From assembly GCF_021147775.1 (NCBI RefSeq), contig NZ_JAGTPK010000005.1, positions 124,001 to 188,000 of the forward strand: DNA of 64,000 nucleotides, given 5' to 3'. The notes beneath the pieces are model-generated. The model did not search any database. It worked only from the letters and a program-made list of their open reading frames with translations, and was not told the DNA's origin. Numbering within the stretch: position 1 is the first letter of the stretch; each line of letters begins with the position of its first letter. Shown one piece after another: positions 56,444 to 64,000 of the stretch. The position numbers were made by a program, and so were the translations under genes. This DNA is from Pseudomonas californiensis. GTDB lineage: Bacteria > Pseudomonadota > Gammaproteobacteria > Pseudomonadales > Pseudomonadaceae.

Positions 56444-58492
56444 ATGCTGGACATGGCCATGCCATTTCTTGTGATCCTCTGCGTCGCAACGCTTACCCTG
56501 ATTGCCTTGGCATTATTGATCAAGACCTTTTACGTCAAGGTGCCACAAGGTACCGCGTTGATCGTCAACGATCTGTCCAGTAGCCCCAAGGTCTATTTCA
56601 CCGGTGCCCTGGTCCTGCCTTACCTCTACTTCAACGAGAAGATGCAGATCAGTGTCATCACGCTGGAAATTGATCGCAAAGGCAAGGGTGGGCTGATTTG
56701 TCGGGACAACATGCGTGCCGATATCACCGTGGCATTTTTCCTGCGGGTCAACGAGACCCGTGAAGACGTGCTCAAGGTTGCCAAGGCCATTGGCGTCCAG
56801 CGCGCCTCCGACAAGGTCGCCGTCAACGAGCTGTTCAATGCCAAGTTTTCCGAAGCGCTCAAGACCGTTGGCAAACAATTCGACTTCGTCGAGCTGTTTG
56901 AGGATCGCGTCCGCTTCCGTGATGAAATCGTCAATGTGATTGGCCAGGATCTGTCCGGCTATGTGCTTGAAGACGTGGCCATCGACTTTCTCGAGCAGAC
57001 ACCCAAGGTGGATCTTGACCGGGACAACATCCTCGACGCCGAAGGTATTCGCAAGATTACCGAGCTGACGTCCGTTCATAACGTCATTACCAATGAACTG
57101 GAATGTGACCAGGCACTGAAGATTCAGAAGAAAAACGTCGAGACGATCGAGGCCAGTCTTGCGCTTGAACGCCAGGAGGCGGATGCCCAGGCGCGGCAAA
57201 AACGCGAAATCGCCTCGGTGATTGCTCGTGAAGAGGCCGAAACACTAAAGGTTCAATCCGAGGAGCACTTGCGAGCCGAAGAGGCCCGGATCGCCACTGC
57301 GCAGCGTATCGATGTCGCGTGTGTCAATCACCAGCGTGAAGTGGATGTCGCCAGCCAGAACAGTGAACGCGTGGTCATGCTGGAGAAGGAAACCGTCATT
57401 CGCGCTCAGGCCCTGGCTCAGGTTGATCGTGAACGTGAGGTGTCATTGAGCCGCATCGAGCGTGATCGTCAGCTTGAAGAAAAGCGTGGAGAGATCGCCA
57501 ACGTCACTCGCGAGCGTGTCATCGTCGAAAAAACCGTGGCGCAGGAAGAGGAGGCCATCACGACGTTACGTATGATCGCCGATGCAGACCGCAAGAAAAC
57601 CGTCGTCATTACTGAGGCCCAGGCTCAGGCCGAGCGCGATCTTGTCTGTCTGGTCAAACAGGCTGAGGCGGATACCGTGGTATCGGAATTTCGGGCCAAA
57701 GAGTTGGTGACCCTGGCCGACGCTGATTTGCGCAAGGCGGAACGCGAATCTCAGGCTGCGATCAAACGCGCCGAAGGAGTCCGTGCCGAGAAGGCAGCTT
57801 CCGGTCTGGCTGAAGCCGAAGTCCGTATTCAGATTGCAGAGGCTATCGAGCGTGAGGGACAGGCTGAAGCGCTGGTGCTCAAGCAGCGTCTGTTGTCCAA
57901 GGCCGAAGGTGAACGCGCCATTGGTGAGTCGGATGCGGATGTGCGCGTACAAATTGCCGAAGCCATTGAGCGCGAGGGGCTGGCGGAAGCGGCAGTGTTG
58001 AAGCAGCGTCTGCTTTCCCAGGCTGCAGGTGACAAAGCTATCGGTGAGTCAAGGGCCGCGACCATTCAGGACGTGGGCGTTGCCGAGGCAGAGGTTCTGC
58101 AGAGGCGTTTTGAAGCCGAGGCGGCCGGTCTGACCGAGAAGTTCGACGCAATGCAGAAGCTGACAGGTGGAGCCCGAGAACACGAAGAGTTCCGCCTTGC
58201 GTTGCAAAGCCAGTTCGATATCACCATGGCAGGTATTGCGGCCAACGAGAAAATCGCCGAACAACAGGCAGAAGTATTATCGGCTGCGATGAGCAAGGCC
58301 AGCATCCAGTTTGTGGGAGGAGGGGATAACGGCGTGTTCGATTCGTTCGTGAAATCCCTGTCAGTAGGCAAGGCAATCGAGGGTCTGAATCAGAGCAGCC
58401 CGCTTGCCGCTCAGGTTATTCAGACCGGGCTCGGCATGTTGGCCAAGGTTGCCAGTGACCGATCTTCCGACCGCCAGACCGAAGGTCAGTAG
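56444..58492 (+). CDS. yqiK: Flotillin family protein (YqiK-like), extended
   Basis: The 682-residue protein has one N-terminal membrane span (about 6-28), an SPFH/band-7 domain (about 30-200) and a long Glu/Arg/Ala-rich coiled coil (about 210-600). E. coli YqiK is about 550 residues, so this is longer. Part of the excess is an internal tandem repeat of 40 residues (460-499 and 500-539, starting VRIQIAEAIEREG and VRVQIAEAIEREG). Flotillins organise membrane microdomains. Follows yqiJ by 22 bp and precedes the giant AAA+ gene. Confidence 0.88.
   Translation: MLDMAMPFLVILCVATLTLIALALLIKTFYVKVPQGTALIVNDLSSSPKVYFTGALVLPYLYFNEKMQISVITLEIDRKGKGGLICRDNMRADITVAFFLRVNETREDVLKVAKAIGVQRASDKVAVNELFNAKFSEALKTVGKQFDFVELFEDRVRFRDEIVNVIGQDLSGYVLEDVAIDFLEQTPKVDLDRDNILDAEGIRKITELTSVHNVITNELECDQALKIQKKNVETIEASLALERQEADAQARQKREIASVIAREEAETLKVQSEEHLRAEEARIATAQRIDVACVNHQREVDVASQNSERVVMLEKETVIRAQALAQVDREREVSLSRIERDRQLEEKRGEIANVTRERVIVEKTVAQEEEAITTLRMIADADRKKTVVITEAQAQAERDLVCLVKQAEADTVVSEFRAKELVTLADADLRKAERESQAAIKRAEGVRAEKAASGLAEAEVRIQIAEAIEREGQAEALVLKQRLLSKAEGERAIGESDADVRVQIAEAIEREGLAEAAVLKQRLLSQAAGDKAIGESRAATIQDVGVAEAEVLQRRFEAEAAGLTEKFDAMQKLTGGAREHEEFRLALQSQFDITMAGIAANEKIAEQQAEVLSAAMSKASIQFVGGGDNGVFDSFVKSLSVGKAIEGLNQSSPLAAQVIQTGLGMLAKVASDRSSDRQTEGQ
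57821..58060 (+). repeat. 120-bp tandem duplication inside the flotillin gene
   Basis: Unit 1 (57821-57940) and unit 2 (57941-58060) are in frame and encode closely similar 40-residue segments. Both carry QIAEAIEREG, VLKQRLLS and AIGES. The DNA has diverged mostly at third positions, so the duplication is old. It lies in the coiled coil. Confidence 0.9.
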
Positions 58493-58561
58493 TCGATTTG
58501 CCGTCGCCCGGCACTGACCGGGCGCCTCTCTCCCCCAGCGACACTCCATTCGGATTGGCCC

Positions 58562-61500
58562 ATGCCCCAGGAACAGTTTGTAAACCCGATTCAGGAAGCG
58601 TCCAACAAGGCGGTCACTGAAAGCGGGGCCTACGAAGTATTGCTCAAGCGCCTGCAAGAACAGGGTCACAACCTGTCCCTACAGGTCGACACGCTTAATA
58701 CGCAAAGGCTTGAAGAGTTCGGTTGCAGTTCAATGGAGATACTGGGGCGAACTCGACTGCGCACGGAAAAAAACTGTGTTCCGAGGGCTATTGTTCGGGT
58801 CGGCCAGGATCTTCTGTTTGGCTACAACGTTGCACCTGGGCCGAACGTGGGAGCCCGACTCGAAGACGTTTTTGCTTTGTATCGACTCGACGATAGCAAA
58901 GAGGGTTATGAGGCCCAGGCCATTGACCTGGAGGGAAGCTGGCTGGCTGACCCGGTATTTCACAAGGATTTCGCGGAGCTTTACACCTATTACCGTGACG
59001 CCCGATTGCTCGAATTGCTCGTCCTCGAAAACCGGCTGTTGGCCAGCTTTCAATTCGGCGAGCGCATGACGGATATTCGCGTATTTCGTTGGTCGATAAG
59101 TAGTGCGGACAACGACGTACGCTATCTCGATAATCGTGGAGAGCGCGACATCACCGCAGTTCCTCCTTACGATTTCGAGTGGGTCCAGGCAGGTCGGGAA
59201 CTGATCGTCAGCGATCAAACGCCTCGAATCGACATTCTGGGCAGCATTGCTGTTCATCTGGACAACGGAGACGTGGTTGTCAGTGGTAGTAGCGACGAGT
59301 CAGCATCAAAGCTGGAGTTGTACCGCGAGGCTTTGATCGTAAAGAATCAGTCACTGCCGGACCTTCAGGTCGCGTTTGCCCGCTTGGGCAATCTGACCCT
59401 GCTGAGCATCCGGCCCTACAAGGAAGATCAGTGTCGTTACCTGGTCTTTAATCTGAAAGAACTCACCCTGACCCGGATCGATGCTATCGGTCTTGCGTGT
59501 CAGCAGCTTCCCGACAATCACGGCATCATATTTCCCGGCGGGATCTACCTCCAAAACGCAGAACATAGAACCTTTGAGTCTGCGATGCAAAACATGCCCT
59601 TCAAGCGTTTGCTGCGGTCGCCCAATGGCGAGGACTTCATGTATGTCTTTCATGATGCGGTGGAGGGGCGCTCGGCGTTGTTCACGTACAACATCATCCG
59701 GCGCCAGTTGCTGACACCGGTATTCGGTCATGGTCATGCGCATCTGCAAGATGGCCGCATGGTGATTTTCTCGGCCGAAGCCGAACCGGTTCGTAACCAT
59801 CCTGTACAGATCTGGCAGACACCTTTTTTCACTGAGGAGTATGCAGCAGAGCAGACGTCCAGCCATTCGTTCCTCGGCCGGATCGGTAATGCTGAACTGG
59901 TCCGAGGCGTTTCCGACCTGTACGGCCTTGCCAGAGAAGCCTGTGCGACAAGCGTCACTGCTTCGCGTTTTCTGGGGTTGGGGCGACACGTCGCTTTTCT
60001 GTTCGACAAGTATCACTGGTTTGCCCATGAACACATTGCTTCAGTAACAGCCATGCTTCACAGCATTGCGGAGATCGGCAGTTTGATCGCTGACGAATTC
60101 GAGAAAGTCGAACAGCTCCGTGTTCATGCCGCCCGTCTTATGCAGGATGCACGGCAACGTCACATTTCACTGTCCGGCCAGATTCGCGCTGACCACTGTG
60201 AGGATATTCAGGGCTTTGTGACACGACTGGACTTGATCACTGAACTGCGGGGCCATCTGTTGACGCTCGGTGAGCAGCGCTACATTGATGTTACGGCCAT
60301 CAGCGAAATAGAGCAGCAGTTGCAGTCCGAGTTCGAGCGCACCGCTGGCGATGCTCTGGATTTCATATGTCAGCCCGAAGCCTTGCTGCCTTACACCACG
60401 CAACTCGACGAGCTCGACCGTGTTGTGCGGGCGTCTGCATCTGTGTTCGAACTGGAGCAGCCTATGGAAGCTCTGGGAAAGATGGCGACCGGTCTGGATC
60501 TGTTGTCGACGCTTGCCAGCTCGCTGAACATCGATGACACCACGCAGCGCACTTATATCGTCGAAGCGATCTCGAACATCTACGCGCACATGAACCAGTC
60601 CATGGCGCATGCTCGATCCCGCAGCAAGACGCTTGCGTCATCCGAGTCCATTGCGCAGTTTGCCGCACAGTTTCAAATGATCAGCCAAAGTCTGGCGCAC
60701 GCATTGGCGTTGGCGAGCAGCCCGCAAGCCTGCGACGACCAGTTGACCAAGCTGCTGATTCAACTGGATGAGCTGGAAAGCCGGTTTGGTGAGCATGAGT
60801 CATTTCTGAACGATGTCATGGTCAAGCGTGACGAGGTGCTGGACGTTTTTGAGCAGCAAAAACAGACATTGATCGATGCGCGTCAACGTCAAGCCCAAGG
60901 GCTTCTGGAGGCGTCCATACGAATCCTGGACAGCCTGCCACGTCGTCTTTCGGGTTGCCTGGGCATTGATCGACTGAATGCGTTTTTTTCCACCGTCCCG
61001 CAGATACTCAAAGTGCGCGAACTTTGCAGCCGTTTGCGGACGCTTGAGGACAGCGTAAAGGCCGATGACATTGAAGCGCGTCTGAAGGCCGTCCGCGATC
61101 AGGCCGCCAGGGGTCAACGGGACAAAGTCGATTTGTTCGATGCCAGCGGCACTCGCTTGAGGCTGGGACCAAGACACTTTTTCAACATCAATACCCAGGC
61201 GCTGGATTTGACCTTGATGCCACGCGACGAGCATCTATATCTGCACATCACCGGTACTGATTTTTTCGACCGTTTGAATGATGCGAGCATTGCGTCGTTT
61301 CGCTCCTGCTTTCAAGCCAGCCTGGAATCCGAGTCTGAGTGTGTCTATCGAAGTGAATACCTTGCCGGACAAGTGCTCGATGCCGCAACGCGCGCAGGCA
61401 CTGATCTGGTGCAGATGACGTTCGAGCAGTTGGAGCAGCACATCCGTCAATTTTGCCCTCCCCTGTACAAACAGGGTTATGAAAAGGGGGTTCATGACCA

Positions 61501-63499
61501 TGACGCCGCGCTGCTGCTTCAGCAGGTGATGCCTTGCATGGCCGCGGCTGGCCTGCTGCGTTTCAGCCCGGCGGCAAGGGCGTTCGCCCTGATCGCATGG
61601 CACCTGCCCGGCCAGTTCGAGTCCAGGATGACGGACTGGCGAAGCCGGGCACGCTCCAGTTCTGCGGTCCTGAGACTGTTCCGCCACCCTGATGGCGTGA
61701 TCGAGATGCGCAAGGACATCGCTTTGACGCTCAAGTCCTTCGCTACAGATGTACGCTTGCCTGTATCGACCGAGCTCATATCCGAAAGCGCAGAATATCT
61801 GTTGGCTGCATTGATGCAGGACTCTCTCGTTTTTGAGGTCAGCGGACATGGCCCACACATTCTGGGTGCGCTTGAGCGGCGTCTGGAAGCCGAAGGCTGT
61901 GGTAATGAACTGACCGATGCAGTGCGGGGAATGGAGGACGATCTGTGTGGACGATGGTCACTGATTGGCCATTGGGTAGCGGGTGTCTGTCGCGACCTTG
62001 AGCCGACGTTTGCTCACTTTGCACCTGAAGCAGCGGCGTTGCTGTTGCTGCGTTTCGCTGGCAAACCGGCACCTCGGGTCAATGACTGCAGTCTGAATGT
62101 ACGAGTGAGCGGCTTACTGGGGGAGCATCCGACCTTCAACTCGGGCTCCAAGGCGTTTGCTCTGGATGACTGGTTTACGCGCCTTCGTGCACATCACGAC
62201 GATTTTGTACCGAAGCTCCATGGTTATCAGTCGTTGCGACAGTCGATACTGCGTCGTGAGCGCGAGGTATTGCGCATCAATGAGTTCCAGCCTCGTCCCC
62301 TCACGTCCTTCGTTCGAAATCGACTGATCAATGATGTCTACCTGCCTCTGATTGCCGATAACCTGGCCAAGCAGACAGGTGCTGCCGGTGAGGCGCGGCG
62401 CAGCGACCTTATGGGTCTGCTGATGCTCATTTCTCCACCCGGATATGGCAAGACTTCCCTGATCGAATACGTTGCCCTGCAGTTGGGCATGGCCCTCGTC
62501 AAGATCAACGGGCCTGCGCTGGGGCACCGTACGATCTCTCTGGATCCTGGGCAGGCGTTGGATGGACCTGCGCGCATGGAGCTTGAAAAGCTCAACCTTG
62601 CGCTTGAGATGGGCAACAACGTCTGCCTGCTGATCGATGATATCCAGCATTTGTCGCCCGAGTTTCTACAGAAATTCATTTCGCTGTGTGATGGCTCCCG
62701 GAGTATCGAAAGTGTCTGGAAAGGCCGGGCCAGAACCCGCGATCTGCGTGGCAAGAAGTTCTGGATCGTCATGGCCGGCAACCCTTATACCGAGTCCGGC
62801 GAGTTGTTCAAAATCCCTGACATGCTGGTCAACCGCGCCGATGTCCACAATCTGGGTGAGGTATCAGGCGCCGACCAAAGCGCTTTTGCCCTGAGCTATA
62901 TCGAAAACTGCATGACTTCAAATCCGGTACTGGCCAGGTTGGCCAATCGCGACACCCGGGACCTCTATAAATTGCTCGGGCATACAGGCGAGCAGGGCAT
63001 CAGCGTCAGCGATCTGAGCCATGCCTACAGCCTTGCAGATGTGGCCGAGTTGAGCAGCACGCTACGTCACCTGATGGCCGTGCGGGATGTGTTGTTGCGG
63101 GTCAATGCGGCTTATATCGACAGCGCTTCCCAGGCCGATGAATACCGGACCGAGCCTGCGTTTCGCCTGCAGGGCAGTTACCGCAACATGAACAGGCTGG
63201 CTGAAAAAATATCGGCGGTCATGAACGCTGCGGAGATCGATCAGTTGATTTCAGAACACTACCGTGGCGAGTCGCAGTTGCTTACTCACGGTGCCGAAGA
63301 GAATCTATTGAAACTTGCCGAGATACGCGGACGTTTGACGGACGTGCAAGCGATTCGCTGGGAGCAGATCAAGAAAACGTTCGCCCGGAATCAGGCGATG
63401 GGTGGAGACGGCACAGACGTCGGCAACCGAATTGTCGCTCAGCTCAGCGAAGCGGTTGAGGGCATCCGGGCTATTGCTGAAAGACCGCGTCTGTCTTAG
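58562..63499 (+). CDS. Giant DUF3686 / AAA+ ATPase protein
   Basis: The 1645-residue protein is annotated in databases, as I recall, as 'DNA repair ATPase', but no such role is shown here. Residues about 30-480 are a DUF3686-like region with propeller-like strands. About 500-870 is coiled coil and helical. About 1270-1480 is an AAA+ domain with Walker A PPGYGKTS (Lys1297), Walker B VCLLIDDIQ (Asp1359-Asp1360) and sensor 1 WIVMAGNP (Asn1407), similar to MoxR-like AAA+ proteins. All are intact. It is the last gene of the PspA-flotillin operon, 69 bp after the flotillin. Its stop overlaps the converging gene by 3 bp. Confidence 0.85.
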   Translation: MPQEQFVNPIQEASNKAVTESGAYEVLLKRLQEQGHNLSLQVDTLNTQRLEEFGCSSMEILGRTRLRTEKNCVPRAIVRVGQDLLFGYNVAPGPNVGARLEDVFALYRLDDSKEGYEAQAIDLEGSWLADPVFHKDFAELYTYYRDARLLELLVLENRLLASFQFGERMTDIRVFRWSISSADNDVRYLDNRGERDITAVPPYDFEWVQAGRELIVSDQTPRIDILGSIAVHLDNGDVVVSGSSDESASKLELYREALIVKNQSLPDLQVAFARLGNLTLLSIRPYKEDQCRYLVFNLKELTLTRIDAIGLACQQLPDNHGIIFPGGIYLQNAEHRTFESAMQNMPFKRLLRSPNGEDFMYVFHDAVEGRSALFTYNIIRRQLLTPVFGHGHAHLQDGRMVIFSAEAEPVRNHPVQIWQTPFFTEEYAAEQTSSHSFLGRIGNAELVRGVSDLYGLAREACATSVTASRFLGLGRHVAFLFDKYHWFAHEHIASVTAMLHSIAEIGSLIADEFEKVEQLRVHAARLMQDARQRHISLSGQIRADHCEDIQGFVTRLDLITELRGHLLTLGEQRYIDVTAISEIEQQLQSEFERTAGDALDFICQPEALLPYTTQLDELDRVVRASASVFELEQPMEALGKMATGLDLLSTLASSLNIDDTTQRTYIVEAISNIYAHMNQSMAHARSRSKTLASSESIAQFAAQFQMISQSLAHALALASSPQACDDQLTKLLIQLDELESRFGEHESFLNDVMVKRDEVLDVFEQQKQTLIDARQRQAQGLLEASIRILDSLPRRLSGCLGIDRLNAFFSTVPQILKVRELCSRLRTLEDSVKADDIEARLKAVRDQAARGQRDKVDLFDASGTRLRLGPRHFFNINTQALDLTLMPRDEHLYLHITGTDFFDRLNDASIASFRSCFQASLESESECVYRSEYLAGQVLDAATRAGTDLVQMTFEQLEQHIRQFCPPLYKQGYEKGVHDHDAALLLQQVMPCMAAAGLLRFSPAARAFALIAWHLPGQFESRMTDWRSRARSSSAVLRLFRHPDGVIEMRKDIALTLKSFATDVRLPVSTELISESAEYLLAALMQDSLVFEVSGHGPHILGALERRLEAEGCGNELTDAVRGMEDDLCGRWSLIGHWVAGVCRDLEPTFAHFAPEAAALLLLRFAGKPAPRVNDCSLNVRVSGLLGEHPTFNSGSKAFALDDWFTRLRAHHDDFVPKLHGYQSLRQSILRREREVLRINEFQPRPLTSFVRNRLINDVYLPLIADNLAKQTGAAGEARRSDLMGLLMLISPPGYGKTSLIEYVALQLGMALVKINGPALGHRTISLDPGQALDGPARMELEKLNLALEMGNNVCLLIDDIQHLSPEFLQKFISLCDGSRSIESVWKGRARTRDLRGKKFWIVMAGNPYTESGELFKIPDMLVNRADVHNLGEVSGADQSAFALSYIENCMTSNPVLARLANRDTRDLYKLLGHTGEQGISVSDLSHAYSLADVAELSSTLRHLMAVRDVLLRVNAAYIDSASQADEYRTEPAFRLQGSYRNMNRLAEKISAVMNAAEIDQLISEHYRGESQLLTHGAEENLLKLAEIRGRLTDVQAIRWEQIKKTFARNQAMGGDGTDVGNRIVAQLSEAVEGIRAIAERPRLS

Positions 63500-64000
63500 A
63501 CCAGATGCAGATGGTTGTCCCAGAGCCCTGTTGGCAGGTCCAGCGGCTTTGCCAGCAATTCAGGCTTGCGGCAGTCGTAGAAGCGGCAGCGACCCTGGCC
63601 TGAGGTTACGACAAAGCCATCAGCCACCGCACCGACGCCTGCGCAATCCGGCAGCGGCGCGTCCAGTTTCACCGCGCCGCTGTCCAGATCCCAGATGAAA
63701 AGCCGGTTACCTCGCGGGGCGGTCAGCGCAACCAGACGCAGGTCGCTGTGGACCGCGACGCTGGCGGTGTAATGATTCATGGCCCGCAGTTGCTCTTCTG
63801 CCAGCGGGAAGGCTACAAAGGGCTGGCCCGGACGTTTGATCGCAAGCATTTCGGCCAGCTCGTGCGAGTCGCCCATGAACTGCTGACCCGCGACAATTGT
63901 ACCGTCGCTGGCAATGCCCATATGGCGCACGCTGTTCATCTGTTGCGAGAGGGTTTCCTTGCTCAGCAGCGTGCCGTCACGCTGCATCAGCACAAGGCTG
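63496..64000 (-). CDS. DUF1513-like beta-propeller protein, C-terminal part (cut by window edge)
   Basis: The last 165 or so residues of a minus-strand gene are visible; the start is beyond the window. Propeller-like strands such as RLFIWDLDSGAVKLDAPLPDCAG and CRFYDCRKPELLAKPL resemble DUF1513 proteins, which in pseudomonads sit in an imelysin / iron-uptake-like locus. That context is off the window, so the call is tentative. It converges with the AAA+ gene; the stops overlap. Confidence 0.6.
   Translation of the reverse strand, partial: SLVLMQRDGTLLSKETLSQQMNSVRHMGIASDGTIVAGQQFMGDSHELAEMLAIKRPGQPFVAFPLAEEQLRAMNHYTASVAVHSDLRLVALTAPRGNRLFIWDLDSGAVKLDAPLPDCAGVGAVADGFVVTSGQGRCRFYDCRKPELLAKPLDLPTGLWDNHLHLV

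Overview
The window is bacterial chromosomal core DNA from a fluorescent Pseudomonas, most likely the P. syringae group. The genus call rests on the gene order rplM-rpsI-petABC-sspAB, lpoA-yraN-gmhA, rsmI-rnpB, the complete mraZ-to-lpxC division cluster, then secA, argJ, panE, yajQ, ampG, fxsA and groESL, and on a ColR protein that reads almost the same as the P. putida protein as I remember it. The species group is inferred from memory. I found no tRNA, insertion sequence, prophage or CRISPR array.

Layout. 1-5080: ribosomal proteins L13 and S9, the cytochrome bc1 complex (petABC) and the stringent starvation/ClpXP adaptor pair sspAB, all on the plus strand. 5100-8622: a minus-strand envelope operon lpoA-yraN-gmhA-BON lipoprotein. 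8897-10208: rsmI and the RNase P RNA. 10413-28366: the dcw (division and cell wall) cluster, which starts with a strong promoter and MraZ-type repeats and ends with a terminator after lpxC. Its genes mostly overlap by a few bases (translational coupling), and together they build lipid II, modify 16S rRNA, assemble the divisome and start lipid A synthesis. 28485-30584: a small accessory patch with a TetR-type regulator behind a perfect palindrome, an NTF2-like protein, an unrecognised ORF and dciA. 30891-36593: secA, argJ, a glutathione S-transferase and a Nudix-ThiE fusion. 36722-40320: a minus-strand group of panE, an orphan sensor kinase and a PduO-type cobalamin adenosyltransferase. 40492-47759: yajQ, a small MscS channel, ampG, an alkyltransferase-like protein, a DUF481 protein, an SDR reductase, a HugZ-like protein and fxsA. 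48029-50015: groES-groEL.

The right end is the most interesting part. ColRS (51026-52988) is flanked by two genes or operons that each carry a match to the ColR motif: a divergent PAP2-family phosphatase, and a methyltransferase / LPS-kinase-like / small exported protein operon. Together they look like an envelope-remodelling regulon. Next comes a four-gene operon (55064-63499): a PspA/IM30-like protein, a YqiJ-like membrane OB-fold protein, a long YqiK-type flotillin with an internal 120-bp tandem duplication, and a 1645-residue protein with a DUF3686-like N-terminal region, a coiled coil and a C-terminal AAA+ ATPase. It reads as a membrane-surface stress or remodelling machine whose function is largely undefined. 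The window ends inside a convergent DUF1513-like gene.
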